64,000 nt of DNA from Nocardioides massiliensis. Lineage in GTDB: Bacteria > Actinomycetota > Actinomycetes > Propionibacteriales > Nocardioidaceae. The notes below the pieces were generated by a model that ran no database searches, was not told the DNA's origin, and saw nothing but the letters and a program-made list of their open reading frames with translations. The position numbers were made by a program, and so were the translations under genes. The stretch covers positions 558,001 through 622,000 of the forward strand of contig NZ_JAUSQM010000001.1 in the NCBI RefSeq assembly GCF_030811215.1, written 5' to 3'. This document shows positions 52,996-61,852 of this stretch, one piece after another (position 1 is the stretch's first letter; every line of letters begins with the position of its first letter).

Positions 52996-54180
52996 TCAGA
53001 TCAAGGTGAGCAGCGGTCCGGGCTCGGGTGTGAAGCCGAGGTCGGTGAGCATCGCGGCGTGGAAGACGGTCCCCGGCACGTGCACGGCGTGGACGAGACC
53101 CATGTGGGCGTCGCGCCAGAACCGCTGGATGGGGTTGTCCAGGCGCAGTCCGTTGCCGCCGGAGCGCACGACGATCTCGTTCATGGCACGCACGGCCCGC
53201 CACGCGGCGGCGACCTGCGTACGCCGGCTCGCGGCGCGCTCGGCGAGGGTGAACTCGTGCCCGGCGGCGGCGAGCTCCTCGAAGCGGCGGGCGTTCTCCA
53301 GCAGGGAGACGCGCGCGGCCTTGATCTCCTCGGCCGCTGCGCCCAGCGTGCTCAGCACGTAGGGGTCGTCGCGCACCTGGGTGCCGGTGATCTGCACGCG
53401 GCTGCGCTGGTAGTCCATGCTCGCGGCGAGCGCACCCTCCGCCATGCCGACGACGGCCGAGGTGATGCCCAGCGGGAACGCGGTGCTGAACGGCACCCGG
53501 CTGACGGTGTAGTCGAGGTCGGCGGACTTCGCAGCGGAGCCGTCCATCATCGACGCGGCGGTCACGACCCGGTGGGCCGGGACGAAGGCGTCCTTGACGA
53601 TGACGTCCTTGCTCCCCGTGCCGGACAATCCCACGACGTTCCAGCTGTCGTCGACGATCTCGTAGTCCGCGCGCGGGATGATCACGTGGTACGACTCCCG
53701 CGGCACCACCGGCGCACCGTTCTCGTCGCCGAGGAAGGCGCCGAGGAACAACCACTGGCAGTGGTCGGTGCCCGACGAGAACTGCCAGTGACCGCTGAAC
53801 CGGTAGCCACCGTCGACGGGCGTGATCACGCCCATGGGGGCGTACGGCGACGCGAGCCAGGTGTCCGGGTCCTCGCCCCACACCTCCTTCTGCGCCTGGG
53901 GGTCGCAGATGCCCAGCTCCCACGGGTGCACGCCCACGATGCCCGCGACCCAGCCGGTCGAGCCGTCCAAAGAGGCGAGGCGCATCACGGCCTCCGCGAA
54001 CTCCACGAGGGTGGTCTCGAGGCCGCCGTGGGCGCGCGGCTGCAGCATCCGCACCACGCCGATCTCCCGCAGCAGCTCGGCTGCCCGGTCATCCAGCCGG
54101 CCGAGCGACTCGTTGACCGGTCCGAGCCGGGCGATCTCCTCCGCCCGCTCCTCGATCAGCTCCATGACCGTTGCTGCCAT
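52996..54180 (-). CDS. HsaA-like flavin-dependent monooxygenase (acyl-CoA dehydrogenase fold), second copy
   Basis: A 394-residue flavin monooxygenase that would hydroxylate a phenolic ring to the catechol used by the neighbouring dioxygenase. Typical segments are LQPRAHGGLE, GSTGWVAGIVGVHPWELG, FSGHWQFSSGTDHCQW, SWNVVGLSGTGSKDVIV and RLDNPIQRFWRDAHMGLVH. The reduced flavin would come from the reductase at 55309-55875. The immediate gene order, monooxygenase then extradiol dioxygenase, fits a hydroxylation and cleavage pair. Confidence 0.92.
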   Translation of the reverse strand: MAATVMELIEERAEEIARLGPVNESLGRLDDRAAELLREIGVVRMLQPRAHGGLETTLVEFAEAVMRLASLDGSTGWVAGIVGVHPWELGICDPQAQKEVWGEDPDTWLASPYAPMGVITPVDGGYRFSGHWQFSSGTDHCQWLFLGAFLGDENGAPVVPRESYHVIIPRADYEIVDDSWNVVGLSGTGSKDVIVKDAFVPAHRVVTAASMMDGSAAKSADLDYTVSRVPFSTAFPLGITSAVVGMAEGALAASMDYQRSRVQITGTQVRDDPYVLSTLGAAAEEIKAARVSLLENARRFEELAAAGHEFTLAERAASRRTQVAAAWRAVRAMNEIVVRSGGNGLRLDNPIQRFWRDAHMGLVHAVHVPGTVFHAAMLTDLGFTPEPGPLLTLI

Positions 54181-54253
54181 CTCGACTCCTTCGCCTCGTC
54201 ACGATCCGACACGTGAACGCGGTCACACCGTGCAGGAGGCGAGGAGCGTCGTG

Positions 54254-54284
54254 CCGGCCAGTCCTGATGACCGGGACTGGCCGG
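54254..54284. terminator. Hairpin between hydrolase and monooxygenase genes
   Basis: CCGGCCAGTCC and GGACTGGCCGG form an 11-bp perfect stem with a 9-base loop, in the 166-bp gap after the hydrolase stop. It could be a terminator, an mRNA processing site or a protein-binding palindrome. There is no T-run. Confidence 0.45.
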
Positions 54285-54346
54285 AACGAGGGTTGGAGCG
54301 AGGGAGGGGACGGGGCCGACGAGCCGTGGGGCTCAGCCGGCGGGGC

Positions 54347-55207
54347 TCAGTCCCGGCGGGTGAGGAAGGCGAGAACGGTGCTCTCCCAGGCGGCCTTCTG
54401 CTCGATCATCGCCCAGTGCCCACAGTTGGGGAACACGTGCAGCTCGACGTCGCGGATCGTGCGCATCGGCACGAGGCTCATGTCGAGCGGGCTCACCCGG
54501 TCGTCGCGTCCCCAGGTGATCAGGGTGCGCGCCTTGATCCGGTGCAGCAGGGCCCAGTACGGCGCCTCGGGCGACGCCTCGGCCGCCCGGGCGGCGCCCT
54601 CGAGCACCCCGCGGCCATACATCCGGCGGGCGGCGGCGAGCGTCTCCGGGTCGGTGGCTTGGGCCCAGCGCTCCTCGATCATCTCCTCGGTGACGATCGC
54701 AGGGTCGTAGACCATGGAGTGCAGCCAGCGCACGAGCTTCTCGCGCGTGGGGTCCTCGGTGAAGTCGATCAGCAGCCGGATGCCCTCACCCGGAGACGGC
54801 GAGAAGATGCTGCGGCCGAGGCCGCCCACCGTGACGAGCCGGCTCACCCGCTCGGGCTGCTCGATCGCGAAGCGCGCACCGACGATGCCGCCCATCGAGT
54901 TCCCGATCACCGCCACCTGGTCCAGGTCGAGGGCGTCGAGGAACGCCGGGACCGCGGGCAGCGCCGCAGCCATGGGGTGCTGGTCGGTGGCGTCGCTGAC
55001 GCCGAACCCGGGGAACTCCAGCACCAGACAGCGGAAGTGCTGGGAGAAGAGCTCGAGGTTGCCCGCGAAGTTGCGCCAGCCGGTCACCCCCGGTCCCGAG
55101 CCGTGCAGCATCAGCAGCGGCGGGCCGTCCCCGGCCTCGTGGTAGCGCAGCGTCCGGCCGGCGACGTCGAGCTCGCGCAGGGTGTCCTCGTGTGTGATCG
55201 CGGTCAT
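54347..55207 (-). CDS. Alpha/beta hydrolase, meta-cleavage product hydrolase type (HsaD/BphD-like)
   Basis: A 286-residue hydrolase that would cut the C-C bond of the ring-opened product. The oxyanion region MLHGSGPGVTGWRNF, the nucleophile elbow GNSMGG (Ser), the acid in TWGRDDRVSP and the His in NCGHWAM form the expected triad. The GSGPGVTGW stretch is characteristic of meta-cleavage product hydrolases. The ATG at 55207 is divergent from the flavin reductase gene. It heads the minus-strand cluster. Confidence 0.92.
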   Translation of the reverse strand: MTAITHEDTLRELDVAGRTLRYHEAGDGPPLLMLHGSGPGVTGWRNFAGNLELFSQHFRCLVLEFPGFGVSDATDQHPMAAALPAVPAFLDALDLDQVAVIGNSMGGIVGARFAIEQPERVSRLVTVGGLGRSIFSPSPGEGIRLLIDFTEDPTREKLVRWLHSMVYDPAIVTEEMIEERWAQATDPETLAAARRMYGRGVLEGAARAAEASPEAPYWALLHRIKARTLITWGRDDRVSPLDMSLVPMRTIRDVELHVFPNCGHWAMIEQKAAWESTVLAFLTRRD

Positions 55208-55308
55208 GACGGCACCGTAGGGAGGCCGGTGCGACCCCCCTCGTGAGCGGTCTCGATGGCTGGGACCACCTCGCCGCACCCGACCGACCCCGCGCCTACG
55301 GTCCTGGA

Positions 55309-55875
55309 GTGACTGCCACCGCCGACGTCGACCTCGTGCCCGGAGCCTCCCCGACCGCCTCTGCGGTCAGTGCCCCCGTCACCGCGTCGGCCATGCGTGC
55401 CGCCCTCGGTCGCTTCGCGACGGGCGTCGTGGTCATCACCGCGGTGGACGACGGGGAGCCGGTGGGGTTCGCCTGCCAGTCCTTCGCATCGGTCTCTCTG
55501 GATCCGCCGTTGGTGCTCTTCTGCGCCGACCGCGGCGGGCGGTCGTGGGCGCGGGTACGTCGCGCGGGCCGCTTCACCGCCAACGTCCTCAGCGCCGAGC
55601 AGAGGGACCTGTGCTCGCGCTTCGGCTCGCGCGACGGACGGCGCTACGACGGCCTCGCCTGGTCGATGTCGCGGTGGCAGACGCCGAGCCTGCCCGGGGT
55701 GCTGTCGCGGGTGCACTGCGAGATCGACGACGTCCACACCGCCGGCGACCACCACGTGGTGATCGGGGCCGTCCGCGAGCTCGAGACCCCCCAGGACGCC
55801 GGACCGCTGGTGTATTTCCGCGGCAGCTACGACGTCCCGGGGATCCCGGGCCCTGGTGCGCTCACCCGACGGTGA
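55309..55875 (+). CDS. Flavin reductase (HsaB-like, FMN-binding)
   Basis: A 188-residue flavin:NAD(P)H reductase of the split-barrel type. It has the family's MRAALGRFATGVVVITA, GFACQSFASVSLDPPLVLFC and RFTANVLSAEQRDLCSRFG. It would supply reduced flavin to the HsaA-like monooxygenases. The GTG 55309 has no strong ribosome-binding site but marks the start of conserved length. It is divergent from the hydrolase across 100 bp, so a shared control region is likely. Its 3' end overlaps the convergent secreted-protein gene by 14 bp. Confidence 0.9.
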   Translation: MTATADVDLVPGASPTASAVSAPVTASAMRAALGRFATGVVVITAVDDGEPVGFACQSFASVSLDPPLVLFCADRGGRSWARVRRAGRFTANVLSAEQRDLCSRFGSRDGRRYDGLAWSMSRWQTPSLPGVLSRVHCEIDDVHTAGDHHVVIGAVRELETPQDAGPLVYFRGSYDVPGIPGPGALTRR

Positions 55876-56275
55876 CGCGGAAGCGGTCCTTCACGTCCGG
55901 GCCGTCCGGCACGACGCCGAGCACGCGCAGCACGCGGACGCCCTTCTGCTGCAGCACGAGGCGCACGCCGAACTCGCCGTTCGCGCGGGCGGTCACGACC
56001 GCGCCCTTGAGGGTGTGCCAGCGGCCGTCGCGGCGGGCCTGGACCTTGACGGTGCGACCGGCAGCCGGCTTGCCGGACTGGATCCACACGCCCTTGACGC
56101 GGAACTGCTCCCCGGAGGAGACGGTCCTGCTCGGCGCGAGGACGGCGATGCCCTCGTCCGGGCAGGCGCAGGCGTGGGCGGGCGCGAGGGTGAGGGCGAC
56201 TGGCGAGAGCGCACCGAGGGCGACGGCGCCGGCGAGGACACGGGCGAGACGAGGGGTGGGGAGGCGAGGAGACAT
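55862..56275 (-). CDS. Secreted hypothetical protein
   Basis: A 137-residue protein with a signal peptide (LARVLAGAVALGALSPVALTL, cleavage near APAHA). The mature part starts with CACPDEG and is a small beta-rich domain (GKPAAGRTVKVQARRDGRWH, RANGEFGVRLVLQQKGVRVLR), resembling Ig-like or bacterial surface beta-sandwich repeats. The function is unknown. Confidence 0.7.
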   Translation of the reverse strand: MSPRLPTPRLARVLAGAVALGALSPVALTLAPAHACACPDEGIAVLAPSRTVSSGEQFRVKGVWIQSGKPAAGRTVKVQARRDGRWHTLKGAVVTARANGEFGVRLVLQQKGVRVLRVLGVVPDGPDVKDRFRVTVG

Positions 56276-56382
56276 GGCGGGTTCTTTCTCGGACGGTGCA
56301 GCCGGTCCGTCCGGCTGCACCACCAAGACGCCGTGAGTCAGCGGCCGGTTGCATCCGCCTGAGCCCTCCTCGCTGCGAAGGG

Positions 56383-57486
56383 TCACGGTGCCGCGAGCTG
56401 GTCGCGGCGTACCTTGATCTCGCCGAGGATGCCGACCACGTTGCCGAGCGCGGTCAGCAGCGCGCCGTACACCGGCCAGTGCAGCTCGGGGAGGGCATCA
56501 CCCGACAACGCGCGGGTCAGCTCGCCGATCTCCTCGAGCAGCGGCTCCGTCGCCGCGTCGGGCTCCGCGACCCAGGCACCGACCTCGACCACCAGTGCGG
56601 TCCACCGGCGGCGGAACTCGGCGTCCCACTCCTGCTCGCGCTCGACCGCCTCGGCCACGGCGCGCGCGATCGCGCGCACGTGGGCAACGCCGTCCTCGAG
56701 CCGGTCGAGCAGCTGGGCTCCGAGGTCGACGTCGATCGTCCAGGGCGATCGCCGCCGACGGGGATTGGCCCACTGGCTCTCGCGGGCGAACGACAGCTGA
56801 CCCTCCGCCCGGTCGACCGCGGCGTCGATCGCGCGGGTCTCCTCCAGCCACCTGCCGACCTCCTCCATCGAGACCGGCCGCTCGAAGTCGTCGCCGATGC
56901 GCCTGAGCAGGTCGCTCAACGACGCCAACGCCTCGTCGATCGCCCCCTCGGCGACCCGGTCGTCGAGGGGCGGGCGGATCACGACGTTCACCAGCAGCCC
57001 CACCGCCACCCCGATAGCGGTGTCGAGGAAGCGATGGAGGAGGAGCACCTCCTGGTCGGCCGAGCCCGCGGTGATGACGAAGACCGCCGTCGTGGCGACT
57101 GTGACGCCCTCCTGCCGGATCAGCGGGGTCTTCGCGATCAGCAACCCGGCGAGGACCGCGACGGCCAGGGAGAGCATGCCGATGCCGAGCAGCTGGACCG
57201 CGCCGAACGACACGAGGATGCCGACCCCGGCGGCGATGACGGACTGCGCCCCCCGCCAGAAGGTGCGGTAGACGGTGGCATGGACGGTCAGCAGCGCGAC
57301 CCAGGCGGCGAGGAACGCCTGGGCGAGGTCGAAGACGTCCGTCGCCAGCCAGAAGGCGAGCACGGTGGCCACCACCGTCTTGACGATCTGGACCAGCTCG
57401 GTCTGCACGTCGGGTCGGCGCGCTGCCGCGACCAGGCTCCGCCACCGATGCCGGGCCCGCCCCCCGGCGCCCGTCTCCCTCTCCAT
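56383..57486 (-). CDS. FUSC-like aromatic acid exporter family membrane protein
   Basis: A 367-residue protein. About six hydrophobic helices occupy residues 30-170 (for example VQIVKTVVATVLAFWLATDVF and VIAAGVGILVSFGAVQLLGI), followed by a long cytoplasmic helical region. The pattern, including VKTVVATVLAFWLA and YRTFWRG, is that of the FUSC/aromatic acid exporter family. An efflux role for aromatic acids would suit the neighbouring catabolic genes, but this is inference. Confidence 0.8.
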   Translation of the reverse strand: MERETGAGGRARHRWRSLVAAARRPDVQTELVQIVKTVVATVLAFWLATDVFDLAQAFLAAWVALLTVHATVYRTFWRGAQSVIAAGVGILVSFGAVQLLGIGMLSLAVAVLAGLLIAKTPLIRQEGVTVATTAVFVITAGSADQEVLLLHRFLDTAIGVAVGLLVNVVIRPPLDDRVAEGAIDEALASLSDLLRRIGDDFERPVSMEEVGRWLEETRAIDAAVDRAEGQLSFARESQWANPRRRRSPWTIDVDLGAQLLDRLEDGVAHVRAIARAVAEAVEREQEWDAEFRRRWTALVVEVGAWVAEPDAATEPLLEEIGELTRALSGDALPELHWPVYGALLTALGNVVGILGEIKVRRDQLAAP

Positions 57487-57535
57487 GCCCTCCGCCTACC
57501 CGGTGGGTGTCGGCGCTGACACCCCCGGGCGCGGG

Positions 57536-58240
57536 TCAGAGCTCGGGGTAGGTCGTGGGGTCGTAGCCGATGGCGCGGCTGTGCTCCTCGAAGTAGGCGC
57601 GCACCGCCGCCGGCAGCAGGAAGATCCCCTCGGCCTCGACGCACGGGCCGTCGGGTCCCGACAGGGTCCCGCGCACGATCGTCTTCACGCCGACGGTCTC
57701 GACGGCCTTGGCCTCGACCCGCAGGTCACCCAGCGGCGTCGCCCGGACGTAGCGCAGCGTCAGCGTCCCCGTCATCCCCGGCGCGCCCGCGACCTCGGCC
57801 GCGGCACCCAGCACCTGGTCGAGGACGAGCGCCGCGATCCCGCCGTGGGTCAGGTGGTTCGGGCCCTCGTACGCCGCACCCAGGTGGAACTCCGCCGACA
57901 CCGAACCGTCGTCACCCACCTGCAGCCGCAGTGGGGGCGCGATCGGGTTGCGGCGACCGACCACGGCGTTGCCCCACGCCCGTCGACCGCCCAGGCTCGT
58001 CCAGCGCACGCCGTACGCGCCGGGGGTCTGACGCTCGCGCAGCCGACTGGCCTGCTCCTGCAGCACGCGGGTGACGTCGCGGACGACCTCGGCGTCGACC
58101 TCGGTCCGCACCGAGGCGTCGATCAGCGCGCGGACGGCGTCGGTGAGCGGCTCGTACAACGCGATCTCGCGTTCGAGGTCCTCGCAGGTGAGCTGCTCGA
58201 GGGTGGGCTCGGGGGCGCCGGTCTGCACGTCGGTGGTCAC
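57536..58240 (-). CDS. PaaI-like thioesterase (hotdog fold)
   Basis: A 234-residue protein with a hotdog domain in its C-terminal half: HLGAAYEGPNHLTHGGIAALVLDQ carries the His-Gly-Gly motif typical of PaaI-type acyl-CoA thioesterases. The N-terminal 75 residues are helical and unassigned. It is divergent from the TetR gene at 58273 and shares the operator between them, so it is probably under that repressor. Confidence 0.85.
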   Translation of the reverse strand: MTTDVQTGAPEPTLEQLTCEDLEREIALYEPLTDAVRALIDASVRTEVDAEVVRDVTRVLQEQASRLRERQTPGAYGVRWTSLGGRRAWGNAVVGRRNPIAPPLRLQVGDDGSVSAEFHLGAAYEGPNHLTHGGIAALVLDQVLGAAAEVAGAPGMTGTLTLRYVRATPLGDLRVEAKAVETVGVKTIVRGTLSGPDGPCVEAEGIFLLPAAVRAYFEEHSRAIGYDPTTYPEL

Positions 58241-58247
58241 CGACTCA

Positions 58248-58265
58248 CCATAGCGAACGATATGG
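58248..58265. promoter_or_regulatory. Palindromic operator between thioesterase and TetR genes
   Basis: CCATAGCGAACGATATGG is symmetric at 14 of 18 positions (CCATA-n-CG-nn-CG-n-TATGG). It overlaps the start regions of both divergent genes, the standard place for a TetR autoregulatory operator. Confidence 0.6.
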
Positions 58266-58272
58266 TTGGGTG

Positions 58273-58872
58273 ATGGTCGGTTCCTCCAGCTCGTCTGCGC
58301 CCACCGCCCGGGGTGCGGCGACGCGACGACGGGTGCTGGACGCGACCGCGGAGCTGCTCGCCCACGAGGGGTACGCCGCGGTCACCTGGCGCCGGGTCGC
58401 CTCCGCCGCCGGCGTCACCGGCGGAGTCCTCCAGCACCACTTCGGCGATCGTCGTCAGCTGCTGCGGGAGGTCTTCACGCAGTTCTCCGCCGATCTCGCC
58501 GCACACCTGGCGGCCTCCACCGTGCCCGCCGACCTCGCCCCGGCCGCCCGTGTGGACGCGTTCCTCGAGGTGCTCGGGGCCTACCTCACGCCCGAGCGTG
58601 AGCTCATGTCGTTGCAGCTGACACTCGCGCTCGGCCAGGAGGACCAGCTCGTCCCCGGCGCCGTCCTGCTCGCGGCGCTCGAGCAGCAGGAGGCGCACTG
58701 GGCGGCGCTGTTCCCCACGGCTGACCGCACCACGGTGCGGCGTACCTTCCGGCTGCTGCACGCGACCCTGCAGGGCATGGCAGTGCACCGGCTCCTCGTC
58801 GGCCAGGTGGACGAGCCCGAGGCCCGCGCCATGTTGGCGCGGATGCTCGCTGCGGAGCTGGCGCGGGACTGA
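58273..58872 (+). CDS. TetR/AcrR family transcriptional regulator
   Basis: A 199-residue regulator. The helix-turn-helix is VTWRRVASAAGVTGGVLQHHFGD, where QHHF replaces the more common YRHF. The start is ATG 58273 (a GTG lies one codon upstream). The divergent thioesterase and the operator at 58248-58265 suggest it controls acyl-CoA metabolism genes and itself. Confidence 0.88.
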   Translation: MVGSSSSSAPTARGAATRRRVLDATAELLAHEGYAAVTWRRVASAAGVTGGVLQHHFGDRRQLLREVFTQFSADLAAHLAASTVPADLAPAARVDAFLEVLGAYLTPERELMSLQLTLALGQEDQLVPGAVLLAALEQQEAHWAALFPTADRTTVRRTFRLLHATLQGMAVHRLLVGQVDEPEARAMLARMLAAELARD

Positions 58873-58893
58873 TCCGTGCCCAGACGGCCGAGT

Positions 58894-59712
58894 TCACACC
58901 GGGTCGGGCTCGCCGTGCCGACCGGCGCCGTCGCGGAACCGGGACGCACCCGCGATGGCGCCTTCCGGCCCGTCGTCAGAGAGGGACACGACGCCATGGG
59001 CGTGCTCGACCGCCAGCGCGTCCTGCTCGGACAGCCCCCACTGCTCGAGCACCGCGAGCCGGTCGTGGCGCAGACAGGTCTGTGGGAGCGCGGCGAGGTC
59101 CTCGGCGAGAGCGATCGCGGCGTCGAGCGCCGTGCCCGACGCCACGACCCGGTTGGCCAGGCCGATGGCGAGCGCCTCGTCGGCCCGGACCTCGCGACCG
59201 GTGAGGATCAGGTCCAGGGCCCGCGACTGGCCGATCAGCCGCGGCAGCCGCACGGTCCCGCCGTCGATCAGGGGTACGCCGAAGCGTCGGCAGAACACGC
59301 CCAGGATCGCGTCGTCGGCGACGACCCGCAGGTCGGACCACAGCGCCAGCTCGAGGCCGCCCGCGACGGCGTACCCCTCGATCGCCGCCACCACGGGCTT
59401 GGACAGCCGGAGCCGCGTGCAGCCCAACGGGCCGGGGCCATCGGGCGCGACCCGGTTGCCGCGCCCGTCGGCAACCGCGTGCAGGTCGGCGCCGGCGCAG
59501 AAGGTGCCGCCGGCACCGGTGAGGACGGCGACCCGCGCGTCGGGGTCGGCGTCGAACGCGACGAACGCCTCGTGCAGCGCCTCGGCGGTCGCTCGGTCGA
59601 CCGCGTTGCGCACCGCGGGCCGGTCGATCTGCACGATCGTCACCGGCCCGCGGCGCGCCACCGAGACCGGCAGTGCGGTGGCGGGGTCGTCAGGACGCTC
59701 GGCGCTCGTCAT
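58894..59712 (-). CDS. Enoyl-CoA hydratase/isomerase family protein
   Basis: A 272-residue crotonase-fold protein. Typical features are [16 protein letters not shown], the oxyanion loop [14 protein letters not shown], and [25 protein letters not shown]. The catalytic Glu region is present ([18 protein letters not shown]), although the usual Glu of the second acid is replaced by Asp in this stretch. Start ATG 59712 overlaps the stop of the dehydrogenase gene by 4 bp. Confidence 0.9.
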   Translation of the reverse strand: MTSAERPDDPATALPVSVARRGPVTIVQIDRPAVRNAVDRATAEALHEAFVAFDADPDARVAVLTGAGGTFCAGADLHAVADGRGNRVAPDGPGPLGCTRLRLSKPVVAAIEGYAVAGGLELALWSDLRVVADDAILGVFCRRFGVPLIDGGTVRLPRLIGQSRALDLILTGREVRADEALAIGLANRVVASGTALDAAIALAEDLAALPQTCLRHDRLAVLEQWGLSEQDALAVEHAHGVVSLSDDGPEGAIAGASRFRDGAGRHGEPDPV

Positions 59713-60878
59713 GGACGCAGTCTGGCAGCCGCCGGGCCTCCGGGTCCGGGTTCAACGCGGCAGCCAGATCCCCCGCAGCCGCCCAACGCCCGGATCCGCT
59801 CCTCGGCGAGCAGGTCGGCGGCGTGCGCCGGGGTGGTGCGCTCCTGCTCGGCGAGCGCGAAGACCTGCTGGGTGGTTGCGAAGATGCCCGTGACGCGCTG
59901 CTTCGCGCGCTCGAACGAGAAGCCGCGCAGCTCGTCGGCGACCTGGATCAGCCCGCCCGCGTTGACGCAGAAGTCGGGTGCGTAGCGGATCCCGCGCTCG
60001 TGCAACCGCTGGTCGATGCCCGGTCGGGCCAGCTGGTTGTTGGCGGCGCCGCACACGACCTGGGCCGACAATGCGTCCACCACGTCGTCGGTGAGGGCGT
60101 GCCCGAGGGCGCAGGGTGCGTAGACGTCGAGCGGCGACGCGACCAGCTCGGCCGTGCTGGCGACGACCTGCACCTCGGGGTGCGCGGCCACGACCGCGGC
60201 CGTTGCTTCGGGCGCCACGTCGGCGACCACGACCCGCGCGCCGTCGCCGACCAGGTGGCCGACGAGGTGCGAGCCGACCTTGCCGACCCCGGCGACGCCG
60301 ACCGTGCGCCCGTCGAGGCTCGGGGTGCCCCAGGTGGCCTCGGCCGCGGCGCGCATCCCCTGGAAGACGCCGTACGCCGTCAGCACCGAGGAGTCCCCGC
60401 ACCCGCCGGCCTCCACCGTGCGACCGGTGACGAACCCGGTCTCCCGGCCGACCAGGTCCATATCGGCGCTCGTGGTGCCGACGTCGCAGGCGGTGTAGTA
60501 GCGCCCACCCAGCGACTCGACGAACCGGCCGTAGGCGCGCAGCAGTGCCTCGGACTTGAGTGCGCGCGGGTCACCGAGGATGACGGCCTTGCCGCCGCCG
60601 AGGTCCAGACCGGCGAGCGCTGCCTTGAGGGTCATGCCGCGCGCGAGGTCGCAGACGTCGGCGATCGCCGCCTGCTCGTCGGCGTACGGGAAGAACCGGG
60701 TGCCACCGAGCGCGGGACCGAGCGCGGTGGAGTGGATCGCGACGATCGCGCGCAGGCCTGTGGCCTCGTCGACGCAGAAGGTCAGCTGCTCGTGCGCGGC
60801 GGCCAGGTCGAAGACGCCGGAGCCGGACGCCCTGGTGGAAGGGTCGGCGCAGCGCGTCAGGGTGGGTGTCGTGGTCAT
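59709..60878 (-). CDS. Leu/Val/Phe/Glu-type amino acid dehydrogenase
   Basis: A 389-residue NAD-dependent oxidative deaminase of the leucine/valine dehydrogenase branch. It has [12 protein letters not shown], the catalytic Lys in [10 protein letters not shown], the Asp of [12 protein letters not shown] and the Rossmann motif [13 protein letters not shown]. Such enzymes open branched-chain amino acid breakdown. It forms an operon with the enoyl-CoA hydratase. Confidence 0.92.
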   Translation of the reverse strand: MTTTPTLTRCADPSTRASGSGVFDLAAAHEQLTFCVDEATGLRAIVAIHSTALGPALGGTRFFPYADEQAAIADVCDLARGMTLKAALAGLDLGGGKAVILGDPRALKSEALLRAYGRFVESLGGRYYTACDVGTTSADMDLVGRETGFVTGRTVEAGGCGDSSVLTAYGVFQGMRAAAEATWGTPSLDGRTVGVAGVGKVGSHLVGHLVGDGARVVVADVAPEATAAVVAAHPEVQVVASTAELVASPLDVYAPCALGHALTDDVVDALSAQVVCGAANNQLARPGIDQRLHERGIRYAPDFCVNAGGLIQVADELRGFSFERAKQRVTGIFATTQQVFALAEQERTTPAHAADLLAEERIRALGGCGGSGCRVEPGPGGPAAARLRP

Positions 60879-61107
60879 GTGACGACCTTTCGGGTCAGCC
60901 CGCGGGGTGGGCGGGTGCGGATCGGCAGCCGCGCCCAGGGTGTGGCGTCGGCCACATCCACCCTAGAAGAAAACGGGTCATCCCGTCCCAAAGGGCTCGC
61001 TGCGTCACACCCGTCACCAAGTTGGCGATTCGGGCTGTGCCTATCAGTGGACAGTGCCACACTCGTCGCAGCCGGGCGGGTGCCTGGCGTGACACGAGGA
61101 GGACCGC

Positions 61108-61326
61108 ATGAGCATGCGACCGGTGGAGTCCGAGCCGCTGCTGACCCCGGCCGAGGTCGCGGCCATGTTCCGCGTCGACCCCAAGACGGTCACCCGCTGG
61201 GCGAAGGCGGGCAAGCTCAGCTCGATCCGCACCCTCGGCGGGCATCGGCGCTACCGCGAGTCCGAGGTGCGCGAGCTGCTCGCCGGGATGATCCCCGAGC
61301 AGCGGGCGGCGGACGACCAGGTCTGA
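61108..61326 (+). CDS. bldC: BldC-type MerR-like DNA-binding regulator
   Basis: A 72-residue protein consisting of a single winged-helix domain: LLTPAEVAAMFRVDPKTVTR followed by WAKAGKLSSIRTLGGHRRY, nearly identical in pattern to BldC of Streptomyces. BldC binds DNA cooperatively at repeated sites and controls developmental and other genes; the role in this non-Streptomyces genome is unknown. The ATG has a GAGGAGG ribosome-binding site. Confidence 0.9.
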   Translation: MSMRPVESEPLLTPAEVAAMFRVDPKTVTRWAKAGKLSSIRTLGGHRRYRESEVRELLAGMIPEQRAADDQV

Positions 61327-61404
61327 CCCGACCTGAACCGCCTGGCGCGAGCCGGGTCAGGCGGTCGGCGCCACACCTCGACGGCCCGCAGGGTCGCGCA
61401 CGTT

Positions 61405-61464
61405 CTCAGCACGACGCGACGCCCGTCACCGCCTGCACGGTGGTGTCGGGCGTCGCGTGCTGAG
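61405..61464. terminator. Long two-stage hairpin, bidirectional terminator
   Basis: CTCAGCAC-GAC-GCGACGCCCG and CGGGCGTCGCGTGCTGAG pair over 18 bp with one 3-base bulge; inside, CACCG and CGGTG form a second stem. It lies between the convergent bldC and DUF3073 genes. Confidence 0.7.
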
Positions 61465-61507
61465 CGTGGTGGGGCGGACATCCGCCCCTGCCGTGATGTG
61501 CGCGGGG

Positions 61508-61687
61508 TCAGTCGCGCCGGTCGGCGTCGTCCGACCAGGGATCACGCTCGTCGGTGTCGCGCTCCTCGGAGCGCACCTTCCCATGCTGCAGCTCCTGGGC
61601 GAGCGCACTGAGATCCGTCTCGTGAGAGCGGTACTTCAGCTCGCGCGCCACCTTGGTCTGCTTAGCCTTCGCTCGGCCGCGCCCCAT
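61508..61687 (-). CDS. DUF3073 family small protein
   Basis: A 59-residue highly charged protein: MGRGRAKAKQTKVARELKYR followed by an acidic tail is the DUF3073 signature, found in actinobacteria. Function unknown. The ATG 61687 starts the conserved part; upstream codons in frame are not conserved-looking. Confidence 0.88.
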   Translation of the reverse strand: MGRGRAKAKQTKVARELKYRSHETDLSALAQELQHGKVRSEERDTDERDPWSDDADRRD

Positions 61688-61815
61688 GGGTCCGACCCCC
61701 TCGCACACTTGGCCGGCGTCGCGGCTCACCGCGCGACCGGACTCCTCATCGAATTCGTCCTGGCTCAACCGTACCTGGTCGGTGGGCGATCCCGCACGCG
61801 GGGAGCCCAGGGCGT

Positions 61816-61837
61816 GGCCCCGGCCGACACCGGGGCC
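61816..61837 (-). terminator. Hairpin after purM
   Basis: GGCCCCGG and CCGGGGCC form a perfect 8-bp stem with the loop CCGACA, 15 bp beyond the purM stop. It is a plausible terminator without a T-run. Confidence 0.6.
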
Positions 61838-61852
61838 CTCGAACGCGGTCGG

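Noticed and set aside
59673-61463. 596-codon open frame on the plus strand
   Set aside because: Antisense to the amino acid dehydrogenase and then reads through the bldC region in a wrong frame.
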